DNA of 64,000 nt from Alopecurus myosuroides (GCA_028641055.1 CM054060.1:163220696-163284695), one strand, 5' to 3'. Positions 47,576 to 58,090 are shown, counted from the first letter of the stretch. Numbers and translations are program-made. Notes: generated from the sequence alone by a model not told the origin.

Positions 47576-48063
47576 AGCGGGTTGTTTCCGCGACCCACTA
47601 CCCGAGGCTTTTGTTGAGTGCATCTCCGAGAGACCTACGTCATCCAGTTCTTTGTACATCTTACTCAACTTCTTCCTAGTTGTGCTAATTTGCAATTGTA
47701 GGCCGCTCGTTCATCCGTGGTAGCATCTTCTGGAGGAGGGAGGCATTGCTAAACAAGAGATGTGACCAGCTCCATTGTAACTTTCAACACATAGACCTTG
47801 GGGCGTTCCGCTTTGCCCTTTTTGCCTTTAGTCGCAGGCTCGGAACTGGCGGGTGGGGGTAATTCTCCGTGTCCGCCATCGCCGTTCTCCGGGTCGTCAT
47901 CCTGAGGAGGAGGGGATTTCGTCGGGTCTTTGTCTGTTTTTTCTCCTTCATCCTCAACTCCCTCGGTTGCTTCTGCATCAGTTGTGAGGGTCGCTTTGGC
48001 TGGGTCTGTTACTTTATCGTCGCCTTCGCTTTCCGAGGATGACGAGTGGGTGCGTCTTGCCAT
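47576..48063 (-). pseudogene. gag: N-terminal Gag of element A
   Basis: Minus strand from the ATG at 48063 (MARRTHSSSSESEGDD). Ser/Asp/Glu-rich and Pro-rich, with a Lys-rich KGKKGKAE segment; it continues beyond the B3 insertion into 34340. Frame breaks occur toward 47749. Similar low-complexity acidic starts are usual for Tat Gags. The 5' leader 48064-48388 has no supported gene. Confidence 0.7.
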
Positions 48064-48388
48064 AGTGACGAAGTGCATGTAAGGATTAGTCAGGTAAAAG
48101 TACTCGGAACTTGCCTCCTCTAGGGGCGGCGAGAGTTTCGGCACGACTATCTCTTCCCGATGAATGCAGACAGAGTTCCAGGCGTATCACCCCCGCGCGA
48201 CCCGTGCGGACGTCCAGGTCACCGATCATCAGATTGATACTTGCACCGAGGCAGTCGAACACTGGGCGTGATACCGGCGAGTTCTTGGTGAAGTCGATTG
48301 ACCCGAAGCGGATCGAGTCTGCCCAGATCACCGAGTCGTGATCGATCAATGATGAGGTCGAAGAAGCCATGAGTTCAGTGCCCCAGAT

Positions 48389-48406
48389 TCCCACAGACGG
48401 CGCCAA
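48389..48406 (-). other. Primer-binding site of element A
   Basis: Minus strand reads TTGGCGCCGTCTGTGGGA directly after the LTR end at 48407. It differs from that of the B/C families, showing A is a separate Tat-like family. Confidence 0.8.
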
Positions 48407-48868
48407 TGTCGAGGGGGTAACCTCAACAATCCCCATGGTGAGGGACATGGGTTTTCGTAAGAAGGAAAAGGCGCTGGTGAACTACTCGACTTGACGGGTT
48501 ACTGCCCGCCGAAGTTTATTTTGGTGGGGTGACAAATGGTGTCGATTACAGGGTGTTGTTCGCAAATTGAATCTGGCGTAGCTCTGAGTCTCGGGTTATC
48601 CATTCGTGACCCCCTCCCGTGCTTTATATTGATAGCCAGGTTCTAGGGGTCGTACATGAGTAGGACTCGTTCTTGAGTCTGTTGTTATCTTTCCTAATCT
48701 TGCCGTCCAGGTACTTTTCTTTCTCCGTTCCTCTGCGGGCTTCTGTTGTGGGCCTTCGGGTAGTCTTTTGCGGGCCTTTTGAAGGTACTCCCCTATGGGC
48801 CGTACCAGGTAGGCCGACGGTGAGGGGTCTTTCAGGTACCCTGACATCACCAACCTTGGTATCAAACA
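48407..48868 (-). repeat. 5' LTR of element A
   Basis: 462 bp. On the minus strand it starts TGTTTGATACC and ends CCCCCTCGACA. The outer boundary at 48868 is set by the TG start and by resumption of Sirevirus-like coding sequence beyond it. Confidence 0.78.
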
Positions 48869-49476
48869 TTGTTACCCCCTGAAGTTGTCTCACAACATAT
48901 CCCTAAAGCCAAATTCTTCTCGGATTTTTGGTATCTGGTTCACACTATTCTCCGGAACACAATCCATGCGAAATTTGGGGAAAAGGGAAATGTTCGCCGG
49001 TGGATGACCAATCTTCTCCACCACATAGTGTGTGCTAAATGGACAACAAGAAGCTTGATGTGCTGGATTATATGTGGAATGCGATGAGGCTTACTGTTCG
49101 TGACAATAAGGTCCCCATCTATGGATCTTATCTTCAGATACTCATTGACACAAAGATATCTCCTTAGCTCGTCAACACCTATCAAATGATTACTCCTACA
49201 ATGCGTACTTTGCTCACTGCCTCCCAGGAAGCAGCCGCTCCTCCTCGCTCTAAGTGAGCTCGCTCTACTCCTCATGAGGAGGAGCCTGTCTCTCCTTAGG
49301 ATGACTCCCCTGCTGCTTCTCTAGTTCATATTCCCAAGAGTTAGCAGAAATTTAGCCTCAGGAGGGCTCTCCAAAAGATGAATTGTTTCTTTGTTGACAA
49401 GCAAGACAAGGATTTCAAGGCCTATCAAAAGGGCAAGGCATACCATCATCACCAGAGGCAGATCATGGAGCACCTT
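48869..49476 (+). pseudogene. Env-like extra ORF of a Sirevirus-like copia element, first part
   Basis: Plus-strand coding remnant with several stops (e.g. after the ...TKISP stretch, about 49165) and a shift near 49050. Recognisable stretches are AKFGEKGNVRRWMTNLL (about 48973-49023) and RRALQKMNCFFVDKQDKDF (about 49365-49420). It continues at 55403 after element C: the ACCTT target restores an open frame across the gap. I infer it is the extra (env-like) ORF downstream of pol, as found in Sireviruses, from its place before a multiple polypurine tract and the LTR. Upstream gag-pol should lie left of the window. Confidence 0.55.
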
Positions 49477-50212
49477 TGTCGTGGGATAATCACGACAGAT
49501 GTTACCGGGGGTAACTGATCTTGGGGCAAGACGACACAAGCGTTTGGGAGAGGGTTTAGCTCAGAGGAAAACATGATGCAATTCGATCTGGTAGCCGGCA
49601 ATCAAAGTCGCCGAGTCTCCGATCTTGATACAATAACTCAACTCTGGGATTACACTGGATGCTCGATATCAAACGATATTGCTAGGGTTCTTAGATCTCA
49701 TCTTGGACACAAGGATTATCCTGGTTCGGCCTCTCCATTGGAGATAATAGCTTACTTCCAGTTGGGATCTTATTAGCGATCGATCTAGAGGCCCGGACTG
49801 CAATGTCGCCGAGACCCCAAATCTTGGGTTACAAATATCGCCGAGACCTGGAATTTGGCTCGGGCTGACTCTCGCCGAGACCTGGAATTTGGCTCGGGCT
49901 GACTCTCGCCGAGACCTGGAATTTAGGGTTTCTACTCGAAATCTCTTAGTCTCTATGACCTAGGAGCCTGCTTATATGGGCGGCTGGTCTCCTGGTCGTA
50001 CAAGGTAAAAACTGGGTCATACCATATTAAGAGTCCTAATCTAGGTCTCCTTCGAGACCAGGCTTTGCCTCCTGGCCGGGTCTTTCCAGACCAGGCTTTT
50101 CCTCCTGGCCGGGTCTCCTTCAAGACCAGGCTTTGCCTCCTGGCCGGGTCTCGCTTCTGGCTGGTCATACTTTCTTCGTCCTTAGGGGTACCAGGTTATC
50201 TTTCCCCCAACA
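49477..50212 (-). repeat. 3' LTR of element C
   Basis: 736 bp. The first ~215 bp on the plus strand (the U5/R side) match the B1/B2 LTR nearly exactly; the rest (U3 side) is unrelated. It contains a 34-bp unit (CGCCGAGACCTGGAATTTGG...) repeated about 2.5 times at 49828-49925 and three ~36-bp copies of a GACCAGGC...GCCTCCTGGCCGGGTC module at about 50045-50155, each with a short hairpin. Confidence 0.93.
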
Positions 50213-52154
50213 GTAGCCCCCAAGTTTAAGCTGGATTCGAGCTGGTCTTGTTCTCCTTCATGATCTTGATTTTAGGCATCATGTTTTAGGTGAAGCAGCA
50301 AGCTCGATCATCCAGGTTAAACTCCTGAAATAAGACAAATAATATATAAAAGGATAAAACCCGGTTATACTTGTTAGACCAACTCATTTTTGCGGTCCAT
50401 TTTATCACCATATTTTTCTTCCTGGGTTCATACGCCTCCAGGTTTATCTGAATAACATCCCATAAATCCTGTTTCTTCCTGTGTTCATATGCCTCCAGGT
50501 TTCAATGATTCAGACTTGATAGAGCCTACTCTCATGGAAGTTCTCTTTCCAGATCCAAGTTTTGAAGACCTGCTACAAATACCTTCAGCTTTACTGCCTT
50601 TCAAAAATATAAATTCAATTTTTTCTCATGTACCAAATACTGTAGCCCCCAAGTGTCGGGTTGCGTGCCTACAGCGACCTGGGACTTTCTTGCTTATCAA
50701 ATACTTCGATTTCTTTTAGCTTTAAAGCGTGTAGCCGCCAAGTGCCGGATTATATGCCTGCGGAGACCCGGGACTCACACAACTTCAAACAATATAGCTC
50801 CGGTCAAGAATTATCTCTAGTGGCACAATCATAATATCTGATTAAAATATAGCAACTCTTCGATGGTCTTGAAATGAATGGAGCCGGCCACTGTCAGGTC
50901 AATATTTTTTGCTCAAAGCCGGCCAACAGCCGGGTCGTCAATGATTTTTGTTAGCAGCAGCACCCGGATTTCTTTTTTTTTCTTTTTACTCTCTCATGCA
51001 CGACATGCATGCATGATTACGTAATCATCTTGTACCCTTGACCCGGTATGAAGACGAATGTGGCGATCAGACTTTCCAGCTTCTTGTTTCTTCATTGCAG
51101 ATTTGACTCGCGCCAACAATAGTAACATCTGGCTTATTTTTTGTTTCCTCCTCTTCTTGAATCTTATGATAATTTCTGACCCGGATATGCACAGATTTTG
51201 AAAACCGGCCTCTCTTTCTGCAAACAACTTCACCTGATGATTCTCTAACATGCACAATTTTCGGGAGCCGGCAGCTTTTTCTCTTCTTTCTGTAATCAAC
51301 CATGCATGCATGTCCGATTGGTACTGCAAAAGTTGCTGTAGCATGATTAATTCAAGTCCAGATTTCCTTTTAGTTCACCATATTGTCTTCCCGAATCACC
51401 GAATAAACCTTTTTATTTACTTGACGAATCCAGTATTTGCGTGCATCTTGTGGCGGTTTGGCGAGTTAGCAGGCTTCGGAATCCCAACTCCTGTTAGACC
51501 TCTGAAAATATCTTGACTCTAAAGATTTGATTAGCCTAGTTGCAGTAGTACCCGACATTACTTTCTTCTCTTGCTGGGGATAAATTCATGTAGTCCTGAA
51601 CTCCTGGTCATTTGCATGAATCTTTTCAAAGATAAAAGATACTTCACTTGATGAGCCGGTGCACAGGTAATTGCAGCCTTTGCCAGGCAAGTCGGCCAAT
51701 TCTAAAATCTTAGCTCTGGTCAGACCCGATAAAATATGTAAACTATGATCTGATCTGATGAAACGCTCAATTGCAGCCTTTACGCAGGCAATTGGTCTTG
51801 TAGGATAACTGCAAAAAGCTTGATCCGCGCGAGTTGCTAGTAGCACTCCGTACAATTTCCTTTTTTTGGAATCGTCAGCCAGATATTAAGCTTGATAAGC
51901 CAGTTTATGCCACCGGGTTACTGAGATAGGTCCTGCAAATGTGAGTTATAGAAATCGATCCTGTAAATATATGATTACAAAGATTGATCCTGCATATAAT
52001 TCTCCTTGTACGTGAGATAATATTATATAACCTGATGGGTTTGCAACAAATGAATAACATATGAACAATTATGCTTGAAACTATATTCTTTTGTGCAAAC
52101 CTTGCGAATTTGCACGAGATATAACAAGCTCTCATACATGTTTACCTCTGCAAT
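50213..52154 (-). other. Non-coding interior of element C, 3' half
   Basis: No supported gene on either strand. Two degenerate copies of a GTAGCC.CCAAGTG.CGG motif (about 50641 and 50731) resemble the polypurine-tract junction region, suggesting remnants of duplicated 3' ends. Confidence 0.6.
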
Positions 52155-52440
52155 ATGTCAATGGTTTAGATGACCCTTTTGCAAACCTTTAACTGTAAGC
52201 CGGCTTTCGCATGGATTATCACTGTTGTACTCACTCTGTAAAACAGGGTCAGTTAAGTCCCCATGGGCATCATAACTGATTGAGATTACAGGAGAACAAA
52301 CAACCCATATAAGTGCGAGTCATATCGAGCTTAAGCAAGATATGCAAGAATTATACTGGCGGCATAGAAGCCCGGTCTTAGGATTGCAGCTACAAACTAT
52401 TCAAATAAGAGCCCCCAAGACCCGGATCAATGTTTATAAA
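52155..52440 (-). other. Block in C shared with B1, B2 and B3
   Basis: Stretches such as GGTTTAGATGACCCTTTT, CTGTAAGCCGGCTTTCGC and CGAGCTTAAG occur in the same order and orientation as in B1 (14729-15000) and, inverted, in B2 and B3. The rest of the interior of C has little visible similarity to B. Confidence 0.7.
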
Positions 52441-52487
52441 GGAAAGGCTTAATTGTGCAATATTACCCCATTGATCCGCATACTGTT

Positions 52488-53099
52488 GCGAAGCGCTCCG
52501 GGCCATGCTAACCGAAGTTGCGCAGCCCTCTTGGGCTAAGCTAATATTAATTTTTGCGAAGCGCTCCGGGCCATGCTAACCGAAGTTGCACAACACTCTT
52601 GGGCTAAGCTAATATAAATTTCTGCGAAGCGCTCTGGGCCATGCTAACCGAAGTTGCACAACACTCTTGGGCCAAGCTAATATAAATTTCTGCGAAGCGC
52701 TCCGGGCCATGCTAACCGAAGTTGCGCAGCACTCTTGGGCCAAGCTAATATAAATTTTTGCGAAGCGCTCCGGGCCATGCTAACCGAAGTTGGGAAGCAC
52801 TCTTGGGCCAAGCTGATATAAATTTTTGCGAAGCGCTCCGGGCCATACTAACCGAAGTTGCGCAGCACTCTTGGGCTAAGCTGATATAAATTTTTGCGAA
52901 GCGCTCCGGGCCATGCTAACCGAAGTTGCGCAGCACTCTTGGGCTAAGCTAATATAAATTTTTGCGAAGCGCTCCGGGCCATGCTAACCGAAGTTGCGCA
53001 GCACTCTTGGGCCAAGCTAATATAAATTTTTGCGAAGCGCTCCGGGCCATGCTAACCGAAGTTGCGCAGCACTCTTGGGCTAAGCTGATATAAATTTCT
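52488..53099. repeat. Nine tandem 68-bp repeats in element C
   Basis: Units begin GCGAAGCGCT at 52488, 52556, 52624, 52692, 52760, 52828, 52896, 52964 and 53032, with an exact 68-bp period. Units differ by a few substitutions (GCGCAGCAC/GCACAACAC, GGGCT/GGGCC). No unique spacers exist, so it is not a CRISPR. The open minus-strand stretch through part of it is a by-product of the repeat. It is followed by three diverged copies of a CAATGG.GGGTCTCC...AAGAGTT module at 53130-53280. Confidence 0.97.
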
Positions 53100-53280
53100 G
53101 CGGACTTGGGAATTTCCGGCTCATGATAAACAATGGTGGGTCTCCTGGTCAAGAGTTCCCCGCGCATTGATCTTAATAATAAACAATGGCGGGTCTCCTC
53201 TTTTAGGAGTTTCCAGCCCATTGTGATAAATAACGCAATGGCGGGTCTCCCTTTTCAAGAGTTGCCGTCACACTGGTGTA

Positions 53281-54335
53281 AACTTTAATCGAAGTTGGGA
53301 GACGTTTCAAGAATTTTCCTACAGTAGGTTAAACAGTAGGATCCATGTCTTCAACCCAACAATTTACTGCTTTTTTTTTCTTTCGCTTCACGCCGGCTTG
53401 CTAGATGTAATTACTTGCCGGCTGACATTTTTGCTCAGCTTATGCAACGTCTTCAGAGAACGAAGCACTACTAGTAGTAGCAAAGTTAACTGCTCCAATC
53501 AACGATCCATGTGATCCATGCACGAATGAAACTTATGTTTCTCTTTGCTATTTAATGCTTCCACAATCTTTTAATCGGGACTCGATCAACCCAGTTGCTA
53601 GATGTACTGATCTATGCAAAAACTGCAGACTGCCTTGGCTGATCGATCGTGCTAGCTCGTATATACATATCCTAGTGTTGGTTTATTTTTTCTTGATCCC
53701 TTGAATCAGCTTCCTTGAACCGTGTGGGAGTTGGCTACTGATCCTCGAATCTTACCATCTTTTTTTTTCTACTCTTTTCTTTCCTTTGAACTGCCTAAAA
53801 AACCGTGTTACACAAGAATTTGCTTTCCAAATGAGTACTAGTGCCACGTCTAGCATAGCGCGTTACACCGATTGTTCTTTCAGAACCTGATCTGTCTGCG
53901 ATGGAAGTTTCACAGTTTGATTTTTTGTCTAACCCAACAGGCTGGCAGGTCATCGTTGGTGTCTGCGATATTCTGGCGAACTCAGCCACGCTACACTTGA
54001 TTGATAGAGCTGACACCTTCCTTTCTGCTCTTTTTCCTTTTATACCCACGTTTCCAAAATCTGTAGGTACGAGTAGGACTCATAGCATGCAAACAGCTAT
54101 CGACGGCTGCTTTGACCTATCGATCTCGTTGCTTTGAGCTGCTATGATGTCAGGTAATCAGCTTTTTCCCTTCCTTTGCACGGATCTTCTTTTCTTGGAT
54201 CAAATCTGAACCACTTCTTTTTTTTTCTCCTCGATTACCTCTCAATCCTCTACACAATGCGATTCTGACTGCATCAAACCCGCCGGCCATAAAAGCTTAA
54301 TCCAGTACAGTTGATCGGCCGGGTCGTTGATGATT
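53281..54335 (-). other. Non-coding interior of element C, 5' half
   Basis: About 1 kb without a supported gene; several T-runs and G/C-poor sequence. It separates the tandem array from the Gag remnant. Confidence 0.6.
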
Positions 54336-54602
54336 TCAAAAAAAAAGTAGAAGCCGGCCAGCGACCGGGTCTTTGATGATCACTTTGCTGACAATTTGCC
54401 GACTTACGCTGCACCACCATGCGTTTAGACCCGGTGGACTGCTGGACCTCTGGCAAATCATGCCGATGAAGATGTTGACGCGGCCGATCGTGACGATAGA
54501 CCCGGCTTCCAGCAGATCCGACTCTGGCCCCCAGCCAAAATCGTCCACCATCTTCTCTCCTTCGGGGTTGATGTAGATCTCGCCGATGACAAGGTTCTTC
54601 AT
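54336..54602 (-). pseudogene. gag: Truncated Gag N-terminus of element C
   Basis: Minus strand from the ATG at 54602 (MKNLVIGEIYINPEGEKM), the equivalent of the B starts at 5293 and 34892. About 50 residues match B3 closely (DDFGWGPESDLLE) and then the sequence leaves the B family after FIGMI and runs to a stop at 54336. The frame is also open upstream through the primer-binding site and U5, as in B. Probably a retained packaging or leader region rather than a working Gag. Confidence 0.75.
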
Positions 54603-54666
54603 GTTCTCCCGAGCTTCTCCCGTGATGTAAACACCCTTGGACGTAGGCCCCACGGTGGGCGCCAAC

Positions 54667-55402
54667 TGTCGTGGGATAATCACGGCAGATGTTACCGGGG
54701 GTAACTGATCTTGGGGCAAGACGACACAGGCGTTTGGGAGAGGGTTTAGCTCAGAGGAAAACATGATGCAATTCGATCTGGTAGCCGGCAATCAAAGTCG
54801 CCGAGTCTCCGATCTTGATACAATAACTCAACTCTGGGATTACACTGGATGCTCGATATCAAACGATATTGCTAGGGTTCTTAGATCTCATCTTGGACAC
54901 AAGGATTATCCTGGTTCGGCCTCTCCATTGGAGATAATAGCTTACTTCCAGTTGGGATCTTATTAGCGATCGATCTAGAGGCCCGGACTGCAATGTCGCC
55001 GAGACCCCAAATCTTGGGTTACAAATATCGCCGAGACCTGGAATTTGGCTCGGGCTGACTCTCGCCGAGACCTGGAATCTGGCTCGGGCTGACTCTCGCC
55101 GAGACCTGGAATTTAGGGTTTCTACTCGAAATCTCTTAGTCTCTATGACCTAGGAGCCTGCTTATATGGGCGGCTGGTCTCCTGGTCGTACAAGGTAAAA
55201 ACTGGGTCATACCATATTAAGAGTCCTAATCTAGGTCTCCTTCGAGACCAGGCTTTGCCTCCTGGCCGGGTCTTTCCAGACCAGGCTTTTCCTCCTGGCC
55301 GGGTCTCCTTCGAGACCAGGCTTTGCCTCCTGGCCGGGTCTCGCTTCTGGCTGGTCATACTTTCTTCGTCCTTAGGGGTACCAGGTTATCTTTCCCCCAA
55401 CA
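54667..55402 (-). repeat. 5' LTR of element C
   Basis: 736 bp, nearly identical to 49477-50212, with the B-type primer-binding site adjoining on the left and ACCTT on the right. Confidence 0.94.
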
Positions 55403-55632
55403 ACCTTCAGCTTCCACCGGGCCCTGCTAGTTATGACGAACTTGATGAGCATAAGTGGAAGTCCAAGAACACTTACTGGGTTGGCGATGATGCAACTTCA
55501 CTTAGACAGTTTTGGACCGCCAATATTACTAAAGCAAGCTCTAGTCAGGCTCCCCCACCCCATGACGACGACGACGATGATGATGGTGCAGATGATCCCG
55601 ATGATGAGGAGGATGAGGACTACTCGGCATGA
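55403..55632 (+). pseudogene. Env-like extra ORF of the Sirevirus-like element, C-terminal part
   Basis: Continuation of 48869-49476: LQLPPGPASYDELDEHKWKS, then a very acidic tail of Asp and Glu (about 55562-55625) ending ...DEDYSA with the stop at 55630-55632. This half is open; lesions are in the first half. Confidence 0.6.
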
Positions 55633-56311
55633 CTTCTCGTGCCCGTAGCATCGCTTCTCCCTTTTTGGTATCTTGATGCCAAGGGAAGAAAGGTCTATTA
55701 GGATTTGCGGGGATCTTGCATTTGGGGGTCTTTGCATAGCATGCATCCATTTGCTTTTTATCACCGAATTTGCTTTGTTGCTTAGTTGAACTCTCTATTT
55801 GGTTTATGGTTGTGAATCCTAGTTACTATTGTAAGACTACATTATTCTTGGAGTATCCATCCTTTGGTGAAGACTATGCTATTCTCGAAGTATCTATGAT
55901 ATGGTGAAGGCTATATTATTCTCGGATTATTCATCTTATGATGCAAAGTTTGGTGAGCTGAAATTCTATCCTTGATTACATAATGATTGTTGTGGATACA
56001 TGTCTTACCTCATTAGTATGATAAAATGTCAATGGATCTAGTAGATAAATCTCTAGATCTAAAATACATACTCCATTATCTTGAGGTTATGTTGAAAAAT
56101 GATCTAGCTCTAGAAATAATCTTGGACTATAAAATGTAGGGGGAGCTAAAAGACCTAAGTAATTGTGCCCCTTGTATAACAATATAATTTATGATTATGG
56201 GCACAAAAATAGGGGGAGATCTCCTATATTCTTATTCCATTACAAATCCTTCAATCAAATATTTTGTATGCAAATCCTTGTGTTGTCATCAAACATAAAA
56301 AAGGGGGAGAT
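55633..56311 (+). other. 3' spacer of the Sirevirus-like element with three polypurine-tract-like motifs
   Basis: No gene. Purine tracts AGGGGGAG occur at about 56137-56147, 56209-56220 and 56300-56310, the last adjoining the LTR. Multiple polypurine tracts before the 3' LTR are a reported hallmark of Sireviruses. Confidence 0.7.
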
Positions 56312-57618
56312 TGAAAGGACATTCTGTCTTAATCCTATTTTGACGTTTGATCACAACACTTGGAAGTCTTTAACCATTTTTCTTAAGTGTTTTAGGAAAC
56401 AAATCTTAATATACAAATGTGTAAGGACACAAAAATAGAGAAAGTAAAACAAGCCAAAACACATGTTTGTTGAAGAAAAGAATCAAAGGAAGAAGAAAAA
56501 TAAAGAGGAAGAAGAAAAGGGGCAACCTGCCTAGCCGGCCTGGCCGGGCAGGAGGCCGGGTGGCTCGGCTGGGTGGCCGGCCTGGCTGCCAGCCCAGGCC
56601 GGGCTCCCTGTGCGCAGGGCGGGCATATGCCTAGCGAGCCTAAAAGCTAGCCCAGGCCGAGGGTCTCGGGTGGGTATCCGGCCCAGGCCAGGCTCTCCGC
56701 GCTCATGCCATGCACTCTTCCTAGCCGGCCCAGGCCGGGCTGGAGGCCGGCCCCTCTGCACTTCAGGCCGGCCTCCCAGCCGGCCAGGCCAGGCTTCTTG
56801 CAAAATGAGAAATCCCCTTCAAAAACCACTTTTCACCTACCCCTATAAATAGGTGTCTTCTTCCACCTTTAGGAGGTGTCACTTGAAACTTCTCTCCATC
56901 ATTTGTGACCACCTCAAAGCTCATAGATCTCCCCAAATACCAACCAAAACTCTTGATATTTTGAGATTTGGAGGAGAGCCACTAGATCTACATCTCCACC
57001 AAACTGATTCGCCACCACCCGACTAATCCCCTAGGGATCTTGTAGCTATTGGTTCATTGAAACCTAGAACCTTGTTGCTCTGAGCTCATTGGAGCTTGAA
57101 GCCTTGTTGGTGTCCCCGAAGCTTTGGGAGCTCGTGGATCTTGTTTCCCGGAGTCTTGGAGGCTCCCGGGATTTGGGGAGGACTCTCCAAGTTTTGGAGT
57201 GTGCCTCATCCTTGTAAAGATTGTATATGTCAACCTCAACGGCAACATAGTGATTCTTGTCTCTTTCACTTTGGTGGTTGAACACGAAGGAGATACGGAG
57301 TGCCATTTGACGGCTACTCGGTGTTCCACTTTGGTGGCACCGCACCGCTCCAACGGAGATTAGCTTCCATTGGAAAGTGAACTTCGGGATAAATATCCGC
57401 GTCATTGTGTTCGTTTATTCCTCAACTTACCTTTACTAGTTGCCACTATCTTAGTTCTTGAATATCTTGTGCTAGTATTATTTGCTCATCATATAGGATT
57501 GTTCACCTAGTTGCATAATCTAGACAAGATATATTTGAGCAATTATCCTTAATCGAAAAGAAGTAAAATTTGTAGCTAACCTATTTACGCCCTCTAATTA
57601 ACGCTCTCGATCCGTTCA
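56312..57618 (+). repeat. 3' LTR of the Sirevirus-like copia element, 1307 bp
   Basis: Starts TGAAAGGACA right after the polypurine tract and ends GATCCGTTCA, an imperfect inverted match to the start. It has a G/C-rich cluster of GGCCGG-type motifs at about 56530-56790 and a likely TATA (CTATAAATAGG, about 56842-56852) shortly downstream. The expected target duplicate CTTAT is at 57619-57623; the partner is off-window. Confidence 0.72.
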
Positions 57619-58090
57619 CTTATGCACACCATATGAATTGAAAAGTGTTTGTCAAAGTTTTCTTTATCGTGTCCAGTTTGTCAACTGAATTGCTTGAGTA
57701 CAAACAATAAGCTAAACTCGGGGGAGTTGATATGTTGCAAACATATCTACTTTTCCAACCACTTTTCTTGTTGTTTCTCCTCGCATTTGCATGATTTGGA
57801 TCAAACTAACACAGACTAATGTTGTTTTCAGCAGAATTACCCTTGGTGTCTAGTTTTGTGCAGAAATTCAATTTCCTTAGAAATTCCAAAAATTATTCCC
57901 CCCATAAGACTCGGAGCCCGAAGGACATGTGGAGGGGGCCACTGGGCCTACAAAGGGTGCCAGCCGCGACCCCCCTCTGGTCGCGCCTGGAGGGCCGTGG
58001 GGGCCTGAGACCACCCCCGAGGGTCCCCTTTGGCATAAAGGTGCCTTCGTCCCGAAACGCAGAACCCACAAACCTGAGCCCGAGGATAAT
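57619..58090 (+). mobile_element. Truncated Athila-like 3' end and LTR
   Basis: GAATTGCTTGAGTACAAAC and a CTCGGGGGAGT polypurine tract (to 57727) are followed by an LTR start TGATATGTTGCAAAC at 57728. This arrangement is common in grass Athila-type elements. The LTR is readable for about 360 bp (TTTTCAGCAGAATTACC, then a G/C-rich stretch) and then lost. The right boundary is approximate. Confidence 0.55.

Larger units (their letters stand above)
19354..48868 (-). mobile_element. Element A: Tat-like Ty3/gypsy element, split by nested insertions, 3' part off-window
   Basis: Minus-strand element recognised by collinear pieces: 5' LTR 48407-48868, primer-binding site 48389-48406, Gag N-terminus 47576-48063, Gag/protease 32155-34340, the protease-RT junction 28302-28525, and RT 19354-20142. 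The gaps are B3, the solo LTR and the Athila-type element, each with a perfect 5-bp target duplication; B1 cuts the RT at 19353. Frames are broken by many stops. The remaining RT, RNase H, integrase and 3' LTR should lie left of the window. Its own right target flank is TTGTT (48869-48873), inside the Sirevirus env-like region. Confidence 0.85.
49477..55402 (-). mobile_element. Element C: 5926-bp non-autonomous Tat-related element with tandem repeats
   Basis: LTRs 49477-50212 and 54667-55402, both 736 bp, about four differences by eye. Target duplication ACCTT at 49472-49476 and 55403-55407. Primer-binding site of the B type at about 54647-54666 (minus). The polypurine tract is GCTTAAACTTGGGGGCTAC (minus) at 50213-50231. 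Coding is limited to a short Gag N-terminus. The interior holds a 68-bp tandem array and a block shared with B elements. Such an element needs all enzymes and most of Gag from others. Confidence 0.94.

Noticed and set aside
49573..49776. 67-codon plus-strand frame repeated at 54763-54966
   Set aside because: It is present in both LTRs of element C on the strand opposite to its transcription and reflects LTR duplication, not a gene.
52488..53099. CRISPR-like array
   Set aside because: The units are head-to-tail with no unique spacers, and they sit inside a plant LTR element.
56531..56852. Open frames on both strands in the G/C-rich LTR segment
   Set aside because: Low-complexity Gly/Ala/Pro/Arg translations caused by repeated GGCCGG motifs; no family resemblance and inside an LTR.
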